Assembly: GCF_013416325.1 (NCBI RefSeq)
Contig: NZ_JACCGK010000004.1
Location: 1 to 64,000 of the forward strand
Length of the DNA: 64,000 nucleotides
Direction: 5' to 3'
DNA from: Vreelandella sedimenti
GTDB lineage: Bacteria; Pseudomonadota; Gammaproteobacteria; Pseudomonadales; Halomonadaceae
The notes beneath the pieces were generated by a model. The model saw only the letters and a program-made list of their open reading frames with translations, had not been told where the DNA came from and did no database searches. Shown piece by piece: positions 28,335-37,098 of this stretch. The translations under genes were made by a program, and so were the position numbers. Numbering within the stretch: the stretch's first letter is position 1; every line of letters begins with the position of its first letter.

Positions 28335-29485
28335 AGGTATTAATTGTTGTGCGTACGTTAAAAATTGGTGGCATGGAACGGGTAGCGGTGAACCTTGCGG
28401 ACGCCTTTGCGGAACACGGCCATGAAAGTCATTTGATGTACTTTAAACCGCGCCCTCCCCAGCTAGAGCCGAGCAATGAAAAAGTTAAAGTGCACCATTT
28501 CGCACTGTCTCAGGCGATGTGGAGATCGGGTGTAGGCGGCATTATTGAGGTGGCAGCACGCCTGCTCAATAGCGTGTTGAGGAAAAGCTATTTTTTATTG
28601 TCAGGCTGGTGGGGTGGAAAACTTTTTCGTCGCGAAGTACGTCGCCTTGAGCGCCAATATGGCGCTTTTGATCGGATTATTTTCCGCGGCATTGGTACCT
28701 TTGAAACGGTATGGTCCTTCCAAGACCCCCGCGCCTGTTATGTTCTGGAAAATATCGTCAAAACTACCTCAGGTCATGCCCCTTGGCTAGAGCGACTAAA
28801 AGCACGCTGTCTGTTTTATAACAAACACTTAGTAACAGTATCACACGGCGTCGAACAGCAAATCGCCACTGCCATGCAGACGCTACAAGTCAAGCCGTCC
28901 TCGCTGAGAACCATCACCAATCCATGCCCTTTAGGGGCTATTCGAAAGGCTATGTGCGAGGACTTCCCGGAGCGGCCCAATTCTCCATATTTACTCAATG
29001 TAGCCCGCTTGGTACCGCAGAAAAACCATCACCTTCTACTGCGAGCGTATGCCAAGATGCGCACAACGCTTCCACTGGTGATTGTCGGCGAGGGGCCACT
29101 GCGCAAAGAGCTGGAAGCACTAGCCGTTGAGCTGGGTATTGCGGCACGGGTTACTTTTACCGGTCGCCAACTAAACCCTTACCCTTGGATGCATCATGCA
29201 CGCCTATTCATCTTGAGCTCTGCACACGAAGGTCTTGGTATCGTATTACTTGAAGCACTGGCCTGCCAAACGCCGATAGTCTCGGTCGATTGCCCAGGCG
29301 GGGTACGTGATATTATGACTGGTGAGCTGGAAGCTTACCTGTGTGAAATGACGCCGGAGGCGTTAGCAGCCCGTGTCGATGCCATTCTTGATGCTGACGG
29401 CTATGCTATTGATGAACGTTGGCTGGAACGTTTTTCTCCAGCGCACATTACTACTGCCTTTTTGCAAGAGATGCCTGTTTCATGA
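28331..29485 (+). CDS. Family 4 glycosyltransferase
   Basis: A 384-residue GT-B enzyme with KIGGMERVAVNLADAF near the N-terminus, VSHGVEQQIA, the second-domain start LLNVARLVPQKNHHLLLRAY, VIVGEGPLRKEL and the E(x7)E nucleotide-sugar motif SSAHEGLGIVLLEALAC. Retaining GT4 enzymes add core sugars. The start is ATG 28331 with a 4-base overlap with the GT8 gene. The linked sugar is unknown. Confidence 0.87.
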   Translation: MKVLIVVRTLKIGGMERVAVNLADAFAEHGHESHLMYFKPRPPQLEPSNEKVKVHHFALSQAMWRSGVGGIIEVAARLLNSVLRKSYFLLSGWWGGKLFRREVRRLERQYGAFDRIIFRGIGTFETVWSFQDPRACYVLENIVKTTSGHAPWLERLKARCLFYNKHLVTVSHGVEQQIATAMQTLQVKPSSLRTITNPCPLGAIRKAMCEDFPERPNSPYLLNVARLVPQKNHHLLLRAYAKMRTTLPLVIVGEGPLRKELEALAVELGIAARVTFTGRQLNPYPWMHHARLFILSSAHEGLGIVLLEALACQTPIVSVDCPGGVRDIMTGELEAYLCEMTPEALAARVDAILDADGYAIDERWLERFSPAHITTAFLQEMPVS

Positions 29486-30264
29486 TATCGGCTAATATTA
29501 TTACCTTTAACGAAGAAGCCAATATTGCGGACTGTATTGCTTCCGCTCGCCAAGTATGTGACGACATCGTTGTGGTGGATTCAGGCAGCCAAGATCGCAC
29601 CACCGCTATCGCGCGTGAGTTAGGTGCCAAGGTGGTTCAACAAGCCTATTTAGGTGATGGAGTTCAAAAAAATATCGCACTCGCGCACGTAAAGTACGAC
29701 TGGGTGCTCAGCTTAGACGCCGATGAACGCCTAACGCCAGAGATGGTCGGAGCGATTGGACAGCTAGACCTAGCTGCAACCGAGCATGACGCCTTTGCCT
29801 TTCGTCGCCGCAATATGATTGGCTCACGCTGGATTAGAGTCTGTGGGTGGTATCCCGATTACTGTATTCGACTCTACAACCGACACCATGCTCGCTTTGC
29901 TGATGTAAAACAGCATGCCAGCATAGGGGCTGCCAACCCCAAGCGACTTAATGCAGATATAGTACATTACTCCTTTGCTAACTTAGGTCAGTTATTTGCC
30001 AAGCCAGGGCGAAACTTCAGCGGTCGTGCGGCCAAGATCATGTTTCAAAAGGGGAAGCGGGCAAACGCTTTTTCACCGTTTGCACATGGCCTGAATGCCT
30101 TCGTACGCAAATATATATTTCAGCGAGGCTTCATGGGTGGAGTAGATGGTATGACTGTTGCGATCAGCGCAGGGCTCAATAGCTACTTAAAGTATGCCAA
30201 GCTGCTCGAATATCAACGCGATCCCAAAGTGCTTGAAGCGGAAGACTTTAATAAGGTTTGGTGA
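29482..30264 (+). CDS. waaE: Family 2 glycosyltransferase, WaaE/KdtX-like
   Basis: A 260-residue inverting GT2 enzyme. The start ISANIITFNEEANIADCIAS, then DDIVVVDSGSQDRT, WVLSLDADERLTPEM and the C-terminal KYIFQRGFMGGVDGM are typical of WaaE/KdtX, which adds glucose to heptose I in Klebsiella and Serratia (known). ATG 29482 overlaps the preceding stop by four bases. The gene symbol is by resemblance only. Confidence 0.8.
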   Translation: MISANIITFNEEANIADCIASARQVCDDIVVVDSGSQDRTTAIARELGAKVVQQAYLGDGVQKNIALAHVKYDWVLSLDADERLTPEMVGAIGQLDLAATEHDAFAFRRRNMIGSRWIRVCGWYPDYCIRLYNRHHARFADVKQHASIGAANPKRLNADIVHYSFANLGQLFAKPGRNFSGRAAKIMFQKGKRANAFSPFAHGLNAFVRKYIFQRGFMGGVDGMTVAISAGLNSYLKYAKLLEYQRDPKVLEAEDFNKVW

Positions 30265-30267
30265 TTG

Positions 30268-31320
30268 ATGCATATTACTCATGTAAATTTGGCGCGTGGT
30301 TTTCGCGGTGGCGAGCGTCAAACTGAGTTATTAATTAAAACGTTAGCAGAGCATGCACCAAACGATATTGCACAAACGCTGGTTTGCCGTCGAGACTCGC
30401 CAATGCGCCAACACCTCCAGGGTGTAGCCCGACTCAACTTTCAGGCAGCCAATCACCAGTTAGCGGGGCATTTTGATCTCGGCGGGACATCGCTCGGCAA
30501 GACACAGCTGGTACATGCCCACGATGCAAAAGGCGTTCATTGGGCTTACTTACACTACCGTTTAAAAGGCACGCCCTATTTAATTACACGCCGTGTCGAT
30601 TCCCCCGTTAAACGTAAGTGGTTTAACCAGCAGTGTTACTCTCAAGCATCCGCCAGGGTTGCTCTCTCCCACGACATAAAGCGTCTTCTGGAAGACAATC
30701 AGTGTGGCGACGTTACCTTGATACCCAGTGCCTATGCGCGCTTAACGCCCTCGCCTGAGGCGACCAAAAGTTTTCGCAATGATTTTGCCGATAAATTTTT
30801 GGTCGGCCATGCAGGCGCCATGGTTGACCGTCATAAAGGTCAGCGAGTGCTATTGCAGGCTGCGCAGAAGCTTGAGCATCAAGCGCCTGATATACAGTTT
30901 ATTTTTCTAGGCGACGGCGAAGATGCAGAAACGCTAAAAGCAGAATCGTCGTCACTTAGCAATGTTTCCTGGCTGGGATTTAAAAGCAATATTGCCGACT
31001 ATCTAGCTGGCCTGGATGTGTTTGCATTTCCTTCACGCAATGAAGGCTTGGGCTCCGTGCTGCTGGATGTCATGCAGCTAGGCGTTCCTGTCATTGCTAC
31101 CAAGGTTGGCGGCATACCCGATATCGTCAAGCACGAACAAACGGGGTTACTGATACCGCCCGGTGATGCCGGTGCGCTGGCTAACGACATTATGCGATTA
31201 AGACAGGACGCCGCTCTTCGACAACGATTGGCCCAAGGAGCCACTGAACGTTTAGATCATTATAGCCCTCAGTCAATGACTGCAGCGTACTGGCACCTCT
31301 ATCAAACAATAGTGAGTTAA
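30268..31320 (+). CDS. Family 4 glycosyltransferase
   Basis: A 350-residue GT-B enzyme with ARGFRGGERQTELLIKTL, HAHDAKGVHWAY, FLVGHAGAMVDRHKGQRVLL, FLGDGEDAETL and the E(x7)E region SRNEGLGSVLLDVMQLGVPV. Probably transfers a core-oligosaccharide sugar. The previous gene ends TGA at 30264; a TTG at 30265 precedes the ATG at 30268 that I use. It overlaps the next gene by one base (TAATG). Confidence 0.85.
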   Translation: MHITHVNLARGFRGGERQTELLIKTLAEHAPNDIAQTLVCRRDSPMRQHLQGVARLNFQAANHQLAGHFDLGGTSLGKTQLVHAHDAKGVHWAYLHYRLKGTPYLITRRVDSPVKRKWFNQQCYSQASARVALSHDIKRLLEDNQCGDVTLIPSAYARLTPSPEATKSFRNDFADKFLVGHAGAMVDRHKGQRVLLQAAQKLEHQAPDIQFIFLGDGEDAETLKAESSSLSNVSWLGFKSNIADYLAGLDVFAFPSRNEGLGSVLLDVMQLGVPVIATKVGGIPDIVKHEQTGLLIPPGDAGALANDIMRLRQDAALRQRLAQGATERLDHYSPQSMTAAYWHLYQTIVS

Positions 31321-32300
31321 TGATTATGCTTGCGGCTTCTGCAAAAGCGCATAAAAACCTTCATAAGCTAGGCTTTTATGCGCAACATACCGTTCACCGC
31401 CTAATTCCCAGTACGTTTCTGCAACGGCAAAGATTAACTTTACTTCGCTCATTAAAGCGATTGTCAAAAGAGGAGCAGCAGCAGCTACTTCTCCGAGTTA
31501 ATTACTGTAATCAACTGGAGAAAAACGTTGAACTGCCTGAGGAGGCTATAAGCTTATCTAGTTTCAAACGCGAGAAAAGCGGCACTTATTACTTGGATTT
31601 GCTCAGTGTGTTGCGCTATTTTCCGCCTGAACTACGCTTCTGCCATCGCTTTGGTGATGTAACCACCGTGCCAGACGCGCCTACCTTAGTGAAAAGCCGG
31701 CCCATTAATGACCACAATCAAAACTCAGTTTTACTTAAGTTAAACCGTGTTCGTCATTACTACACGGTGAAAGATCCTCACCGCTATGATGACAAGCTTG
31801 ACCTTGTAGTATGGCGTGGTTCTTGTCATCAAGAACATCGGCGTCAATTCATTCGAGACTTTTATGATCACCCGCTATGTAATGTGGGTGATATTCACAA
31901 AAATGCGCAAGGTCAGCCCTGGCATAGCCAATTTATGTCGGTACTGGAGCAACTGAAATATAAGTTCGTACTCAGTATAGAAGGCAAAGATGTGGCAACG
32001 AATCTCAAATGGATAATGGCCTCTAATTCACTCTGTTTTATGCGACAGCCGCGCTTTGAAACATGGTTTATGGAAGGCACTTTGTTACCTGACTATCACT
32101 ATGTGCAGCTCAAAGATGATTACTCCGACCTTGAGGAGAAAGTCACCTATTACCTTGAAAACCCCGCGGCGGCAAAAAAAATTATCGGTAATGCTAACCG
32201 CTACTTCGCTCAATTTATGAATACTGATAAAGAACGCTTGATAGGTCTTTTGGTTATGCAGAAATATTTCGAGCGCACCCATCAACTTCTCCCGTATTAG
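31320..32300 (+). CDS. Family 90 (CAP10-like) glycosyltransferase
   Basis: A 326-residue protein with VVWRGSCHQEHRRQFI, YKFVLSIEGKDVATNLKWIM, FETWFMEGTLLPDYHYVQL and DYSDLEEKVTYYLENP. These segments are the core of Pfam family Glyco_transf_90, known from fungal capsule xylosyltransferase CAP10, animal POGLUT enzymes and bacterial LpsA-like LPS enzymes. The sugar and linkage cannot be read here. It is the last gene of the coupled AT-rich run that starts at 26020. Confidence 0.82.
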   Translation: MIMLAASAKAHKNLHKLGFYAQHTVHRLIPSTFLQRQRLTLLRSLKRLSKEEQQQLLLRVNYCNQLEKNVELPEEAISLSSFKREKSGTYYLDLLSVLRYFPPELRFCHRFGDVTTVPDAPTLVKSRPINDHNQNSVLLKLNRVRHYYTVKDPHRYDDKLDLVVWRGSCHQEHRRQFIRDFYDHPLCNVGDIHKNAQGQPWHSQFMSVLEQLKYKFVLSIEGKDVATNLKWIMASNSLCFMRQPRFETWFMEGTLLPDYHYVQLKDDYSDLEEKVTYYLENPAAAKKIIGNANRYFAQFMNTDKERLIGLLVMQKYFERTHQLLPY

Positions 32301-32424
32301 CCGTTATTATCAGAGTTATCAACTTTCTGTAGTGTCCCTTTTTCACTGTTTATATTAGGTAAATGTCATCATACGTTATCGCTCTTTCATTGCATGGGGA
32401 ACCGCTAGGCTAGCCACCATTGCA

Positions 32425-34047
32425 TTGACGCTAATTGGCCTCAGCCTGGGTTACACGGTCACGGTAATGACCCGACTGCCCTGGTGGACGCTATTTTTTG
32501 TAGCGGCCGCATGGATTGGTGTGGGGCTTAAGCTGCGCTGGGGCCAGCCTGCCAATGCCCGCTATCGTAAAATGTGGCCCTGGTCGCTTGTTCCGTTAAG
32601 TCTTTGGGGTGTTTACGTTTACTTGGCGGACAGCTTTGGCATTGTCGATTTGGGTGCGGTGTTTTTTCACCTCCAGGCAGGCATGGCCGAGCATGGTGGC
32701 GCAGGCAAAATGATTTCCGCGGTGCTCTATACGTTAATAATGATTGGCGTACTGGCAGCCGTGACGTGGCTATCACGCCACGACCAGCGCTGGCGGTTAG
32801 CCGAGCGCTTTTTCGCTATTATATTATTGGCTAGCAACCCGCTACTTTATGGCCTAGGTCAACGCAGCGCGGCCATTGTCACTGATGACGGTGCCTGGCT
32901 GGATCGACGCTACAAGCCGCCCCCCACCGAGGAACTTAGGGACGCCCCTAACTTACTCATTCTGTATTTGGAAAGCATAGAGCGCACCTACTCCAATGAC
33001 ATATTTGGGGATGCCTACGCCAGTCTCAACGCCCTAGGGGAACGAGGTGCCGTTTTTGAGGGCGTGCGCCAGATGGATAATACGGGCTGGACAATGGCCG
33101 GCATGATTGCCAGCCAGTGCGGCGTGCCATTGATGCCTGCTGGACTCCTTCACGACAGCCAGTTCGAGCCTCTTTCCAAGGTTGTTCCCGGGGTCGATTG
33201 TCTCGGCGACATCCTTGCTGCACAGGGCTACCAACTAAGCTATCTAGGCGGTGCTAGCACACAATTCGCGGGTAAAGGACTGTTCTATCGCGGCCACCAA
33301 TTCAATACGGTGAAAGGGCGTGAAGATTTAGAGCCCCTGCTAGAGAATCCTGAGTATGTGAATAGCTGGGGCCTGTATGACGACACGCTGTATGACATCA
33401 CCGCCGATGAGATCAGGCGTTTAGATAGCCAGAATAGCGGTCCCTGGGGCGTAGTTAGCCTCAATCTGGCAGGCCATGCGCCCAATGGTTATCCCTCCCA
33501 GTCGTGCGTGGAACGTCAAGGAGAGTTTGACGGCCAGGATATTCTTTATTCAGTGGAATGCGCGACGTGGCTTGCTCGGAATTTGATTGAACGTTTGGAA
33601 TCGGAGGGGCTTCTCGATAATACCTTGGTGGTCATACTTAGCGATCATCTGACGATGCGCGTTTCTGTGTGGGATCAATTGACCGCGCTAGACCGCGACA
33701 ACACGCTGATAATGCTGGGCAACGATATCGAGCCACAGCGGATTCGGCGAGACGCTACCATGTTGGATGTTTTTCCCACGATACTCGATGCGCTGGGCTT
33801 TAATTTGGAGCGCGACCGCGCTGGATTGGGCACTTCGCTTTTCAGCAATAATCGCACGCTGGTAGAAGCCCACGGTATCGAAGTGCTTAATGAGCGTTTA
33901 CGGGAAGAGACGGCGCTTCAGCACCGCCTTTGGGAGGGTATTTCCCCTCAGCGGCGCGAGTCCGACGAGCCTTCTCAAGCAGTCACTCAAGAGCAGACCC
34001 TAGAGACGCCTGCTGACGAGGCAGATGAAGTGGAGCTCATCCATTAA
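32425..34047 (+). CDS. opgB: OpgB-like phosphoglycerol transferase (membrane sulfatase-fold)
   Basis: At least 540 residues: three to four N-terminal membrane helices (to about 145), then a periplasmic alkaline-phosphatase-fold domain with LLILYLESIERTYSN (metal and nucleophile region), GWTMAGMIASQCGVPL, CLGDILAAQGY and VVILSDHLTM. These match E. coli OpgB, which moves phosphoglycerol onto osmoregulated periplasmic glucans; a phosphoethanolamine role toward LPS is a less likely alternative. The start is unresolved: the only standard codon is TTG 32425, yet the frame is open and coding-like back to about 32359. It ends 11 bases inside the convergent waaF. Confidence 0.82.
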   Translation: MTLIGLSLGYTVTVMTRLPWWTLFFVAAAWIGVGLKLRWGQPANARYRKMWPWSLVPLSLWGVYVYLADSFGIVDLGAVFFHLQAGMAEHGGAGKMISAVLYTLIMIGVLAAVTWLSRHDQRWRLAERFFAIILLASNPLLYGLGQRSAAIVTDDGAWLDRRYKPPPTEELRDAPNLLILYLESIERTYSNDIFGDAYASLNALGERGAVFEGVRQMDNTGWTMAGMIASQCGVPLMPAGLLHDSQFEPLSKVVPGVDCLGDILAAQGYQLSYLGGASTQFAGKGLFYRGHQFNTVKGREDLEPLLENPEYVNSWGLYDDTLYDITADEIRRLDSQNSGPWGVVSLNLAGHAPNGYPSQSCVERQGEFDGQDILYSVECATWLARNLIERLESEGLLDNTLVVILSDHLTMRVSVWDQLTALDRDNTLIMLGNDIEPQRIRRDATMLDVFPTILDALGFNLERDRAGLGTSLFSNNRTLVEAHGIEVLNERLREETALQHRLWEGISPQRRESDEPSQAVTQEQTLETPADEADEVELIH

Positions 34048-35080
34048 CGATCACACTCTCCCACTGATGAGCCGCATGAATCTGTTGATAGACTTGCTCA
34101 ACGCTAAGCAGATTCAGGCAATTGGTATGCCCCAATGGGCAGGTACGCTGAAAGCATGGAGAGCAGGAGAGCGCTAGGTAGTGAATGACGGCGTTATCCG
34201 TCAGCGGCGGCGTGTAGGCGGGCGATGAGGAGCCGTACAGCGCATGGACACGAACACCTACCGCTGCAGCCACATGCATTAACCCCGAGTCGTTGGTGAC
34301 TACCTGCCGACAATCCGCCAACAGATCAACCGCATCAGCCAGCTGCGTCTTACCACACAGATTATGGGCATGGGAAAGCCCCTGTGTGATCTCCTCGCCC
34401 GCCAGGTGATCCTTTGCCCCCCCGAGTACGCGGACTTCAAACCCCTCTTCCACCAGCCGTTTGGCTAACTTGTGGAAGTAGCTGACCGGCCACTGCTTGG
34501 CGGGGCCGTACTCAGCGCCCGGCATCATGCCAATCGCCGTGCGGGAAGAAAGCGAGTGGTTCAGGCGTAAATTGACCAGATTATCGCGGTCAATCTGCAG
34601 GCGTGGCTTGGGTAGCACGAAATCACCGCTAGCGGCTTCTTCCAGGGGTAGCCCCAAGGAAACAAAGCGCTTTACCGTTTGATCCAGCACCTGCTTGTCG
34701 AGTTTACGGCGCTCTTTGAGAAGCCCATAGCGATGTTCGCCTAAAAAACCTATACGCTCAGGAATGCGTGCCATGAAGGGTACCAAAGCTGCCTTCCACG
34801 AGCGTGGTAGTACAATGGCACGATCAAAACGTCCACGCAGGCGGTTGGCGAGTTCACGGCGACTGGCCAAGCCAAATTCACCGTGCCCCACTGTCAGCGG
34901 CAGCACTTCATCCACTTCGGGCATACGCTCTAAAATAGGCTGTGACCACTTTGGTGCAACCACCCCTATCGTCGCGCCTGGCTGGCGGGCTTTTAAGGTC
35001 ATAAACAGGCTTTGTGCCATGACCATGTCACCGACCCACGAAGGGCCAATCACCAGTAAGCGCTGAGCTGAATTAGCCAT
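34037..35080 (-). CDS. waaF: ADP-heptose:LPS heptosyltransferase II
   Basis: A 347-residue GT9 enzyme adding the second heptose of the inner core. It has [67 protein letters not shown] and [16 protein letters not shown], almost collinear with E. coli WaaF. A C-terminal cysteine pair ([16 protein letters not shown]) is seen in the Pseudomonas-like branch. It overlaps hldD by 8 bases and opgB on the other strand by 11. Confidence 0.95.
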   Translation of the reverse strand: MANSAQRLLVIGPSWVGDMVMAQSLFMTLKARQPGATIGVVAPKWSQPILERMPEVDEVLPLTVGHGEFGLASRRELANRLRGRFDRAIVLPRSWKAALVPFMARIPERIGFLGEHRYGLLKERRKLDKQVLDQTVKRFVSLGLPLEEAASGDFVLPKPRLQIDRDNLVNLRLNHSLSSRTAIGMMPGAEYGPAKQWPVSYFHKLAKRLVEEGFEVRVLGGAKDHLAGEEITQGLSHAHNLCGKTQLADAVDLLADCRQVVTNDSGLMHVAAAVGVRVHALYGSSSPAYTPPLTDNAVIHYLALSCSPCFQRTCPLGHTNCLNLLSVEQVYQQIHAAHQWESVIVNG

Positions 35081-36029
35081 TTAACCACCCCAAGTAGGCC
35101 TTCACCCCTTGAGCAACGGTTTTAAACTCAACATCGCAGCCGCTCTCACGTAGCTGACCAATGTCAGCTCGGGTATAGCTCTGATAGCGTCCTTTGAGTT
35201 CTTCGGGGAAGGCAATGTAGTCAATCTCACCTTTACCGTAAAAGTCGATAACCGCCTCGCCAATGGCTTTAAAAGGTTCAGCCCGACCAGTGCCAAGATT
35301 AAAGATTCCTGACTTGTCAGGATGATCCAAAAACCAAAGATTCACATCGACCACATCGCCCACATAAACAAAGTCACGACTCTGCATGCCTGCCTCGTAG
35401 CCGTCATAGCCGCCAAACAGCTTGAGCGTTTCACCATTACGAATTTGCAAGTGGTTGTGATAGGCCACACTGGCCATTTTGCCCTTATGCTGTTCACGGG
35501 GGCCGTAGACATTAAAGTAACGAAAGCCCACGACTTGAGTGGTTAACTCGCTCCAGCGCGAGCGCACGTGCTGATCAAACAGCAGCTTGGAATAGCCGTA
35601 AACGTTAAGCGGCTTTTCGCACTCGGGTACCTCTTTAAATACCTCGCTGCCGCCATAGGTAGCGGCTGACGAGGCGTATAAAAAAGCAATACTCTGCTGC
35701 TCGCAGTAATTAAGCAGCACTTTGGAGTACTCGAAGTTATTCGCCATCATGTAGTGGCCATCCCATTCGGTAGTGTCCGAGCAGGCGCCTTCATGGAAAA
35801 TAGCATCGATCTTAGGTAGCTCGACGCTTTCACCACGCAGGGCAGCTTTTACCCTGGCGAGGAAATCATCTTTATCGAGATAATCGGCCAGCGTGCAGTC
35901 GGCTAAATTGACGAATTTTGTGCCATCGCGTAGATCGTCAACGACCATCACATCGTTTCGACCGCGGGCGTTCAATGCTTTAACTATGTTGGCCCCGATA
36001 AAACCGGCACCGCCTGTTACCACAATCAT
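35073..36029 (-). CDS. hldD: ADP-L-glycero-D-manno-heptose 6-epimerase
   Basis: A 318-residue short-chain dehydrogenase-fold enzyme giving the final ADP-L,D-heptose donor for WaaF and the OpsX-like enzyme. Seen: [18 protein letters not shown] (NADP loop), the catalytic YGYSK (Tyr-x-x-x-Lys), [11 protein letters not shown] and [20 protein letters not shown] lies 8 bases before ATG 36029. Divergent from glyQ across about 110 bases. Confidence 0.96.
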   Translation of the reverse strand: MIVVTGGAGFIGANIVKALNARGRNDVMVVDDLRDGTKFVNLADCTLADYLDKDDFLARVKAALRGESVELPKIDAIFHEGACSDTTEWDGHYMMANNFEYSKVLLNYCEQQSIAFLYASSAATYGGSEVFKEVPECEKPLNVYGYSKLLFDQHVRSRWSELTTQVVGFRYFNVYGPREQHKGKMASVAYHNHLQIRNGETLKLFGGYDGYEAGMQSRDFVYVGDVVDVNLWFLDHPDKSGIFNLGTGRAEPFKAIGEAVIDFYGKGEIDYIAFPEELKGRYQSYTRADIGQLRESGCDVEFKTVAQGVKAYLGWLNG

Positions 36030-36138
36030 ACTGTTCTCCTTACCTAAAGCGGCTTGTTGGCATACGTGCCTATAACCCATCTGCCTAGGATTGTATACTT
36101 GACGCCTTATGAATTCATGGCCAACGGTGCTTTCCGCG

Positions 36139-37098
36139 ATGAGTGTCTCGACAAACCAATCGACACCCGATGTGTCGACCTTTCAAGGCTTGATCCTTGC
36201 TCTGCAGCAGTACTGGGCAGAACAGGGTTGCGTCATCCTTCAGCCGCTCGATATGGAAGTCGGCGCGGGCACCTTCCACCCCGCTACCTTCCTGCGGGCG
36301 ATTGGTCCCGAAACCTGGAATGCTGCCTATGTACAGCCTTCCCGCCGACCTACTGACGGCCGCTATGGCGAGAACCCTAACCGCCTTCAGCACTACTACC
36401 AATTCCAGGTGGTGATGAAGCCATCGCCAAGCAACTTGCAGGATCTCTATCTGGGTTCACTCAAACGCCTTGGTCTTGATCCGCTGGTGCACGATGTGCG
36501 CTTTGTCGAAGATAACTGGGAATCCCCTACTTTGGGCGCCTGGGGCCTGGGCTGGGAAATCTGGTTAAACGGCATGGAAGTCACCCAGTTTACCTACTTT
36601 CAGCAGGCCGGTGGCATCGAATGCTACCCGGTCACCGGCGAACTGACCTATGGGCTTGAGCGCATCGCCATGTACTTGCAGGACGTCGACAGTGTGTATG
36701 ACCTCGTTTGGGCCATTGCCCCCGATGGCAGCAAAGTGACTTATGGCGATGTCTATCTGCAAAACGAACGCGAACAGTCCGCCTACAATTTCGAACATGC
36801 CGATGTCGATCAGCTATTTGCTAACTTTGACCATCAGGAAAAAGAGTGCAGCAAGCTGCTCGCCGCCAGCCTGCCGCTGCCGGCCTACGAACAGGTCCTG
36901 AAGGCATCACACACGTTCAACCTATTAGATGCCCGTCACGCTATCTCGGTCACTGAGCGTCAGCGCTTTATCCTGCGCGTTCGCACTATGGCCCGGGATG
37001 TCGCCACTGCTTACTTTGAGTCGCGTAAGGCCGAAGGTTTCCCCATGGCGCCAGAAATACTTCGCCGCGAACTACTCGCCGATCAGGGAGAGGACTAA
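36139..37098 (+). CDS. glyQ: Glycyl-tRNA synthetase alpha subunit
   Basis: The catalytic subunit of the alpha2beta2 bacterial GlyRS. The 319-residue protein has [57 protein letters not shown] and the glutamine-rich [23 protein letters not shown] 36139 gives a family-like N-terminus; an ATG at 36109 is also in frame, and neither has a good ribosome-binding site. Its stop overlaps the glyS start in TAATG, so subunits are translated together. Confidence 0.97.
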   Translation: MSVSTNQSTPDVSTFQGLILALQQYWAEQGCVILQPLDMEVGAGTFHPATFLRAIGPETWNAAYVQPSRRPTDGRYGENPNRLQHYYQFQVVMKPSPSNLQDLYLGSLKRLGLDPLVHDVRFVEDNWESPTLGAWGLGWEIWLNGMEVTQFTYFQQAGGIECYPVTGELTYGLERIAMYLQDVDSVYDLVWAIAPDGSKVTYGDVYLQNEREQSAYNFEHADVDQLFANFDHQEKECSKLLAASLPLPAYEQVLKASHTFNLLDARHAISVTERQRFILRVRTMARDVATAYFESRKAEGFPMAPEILRRELLADQGED

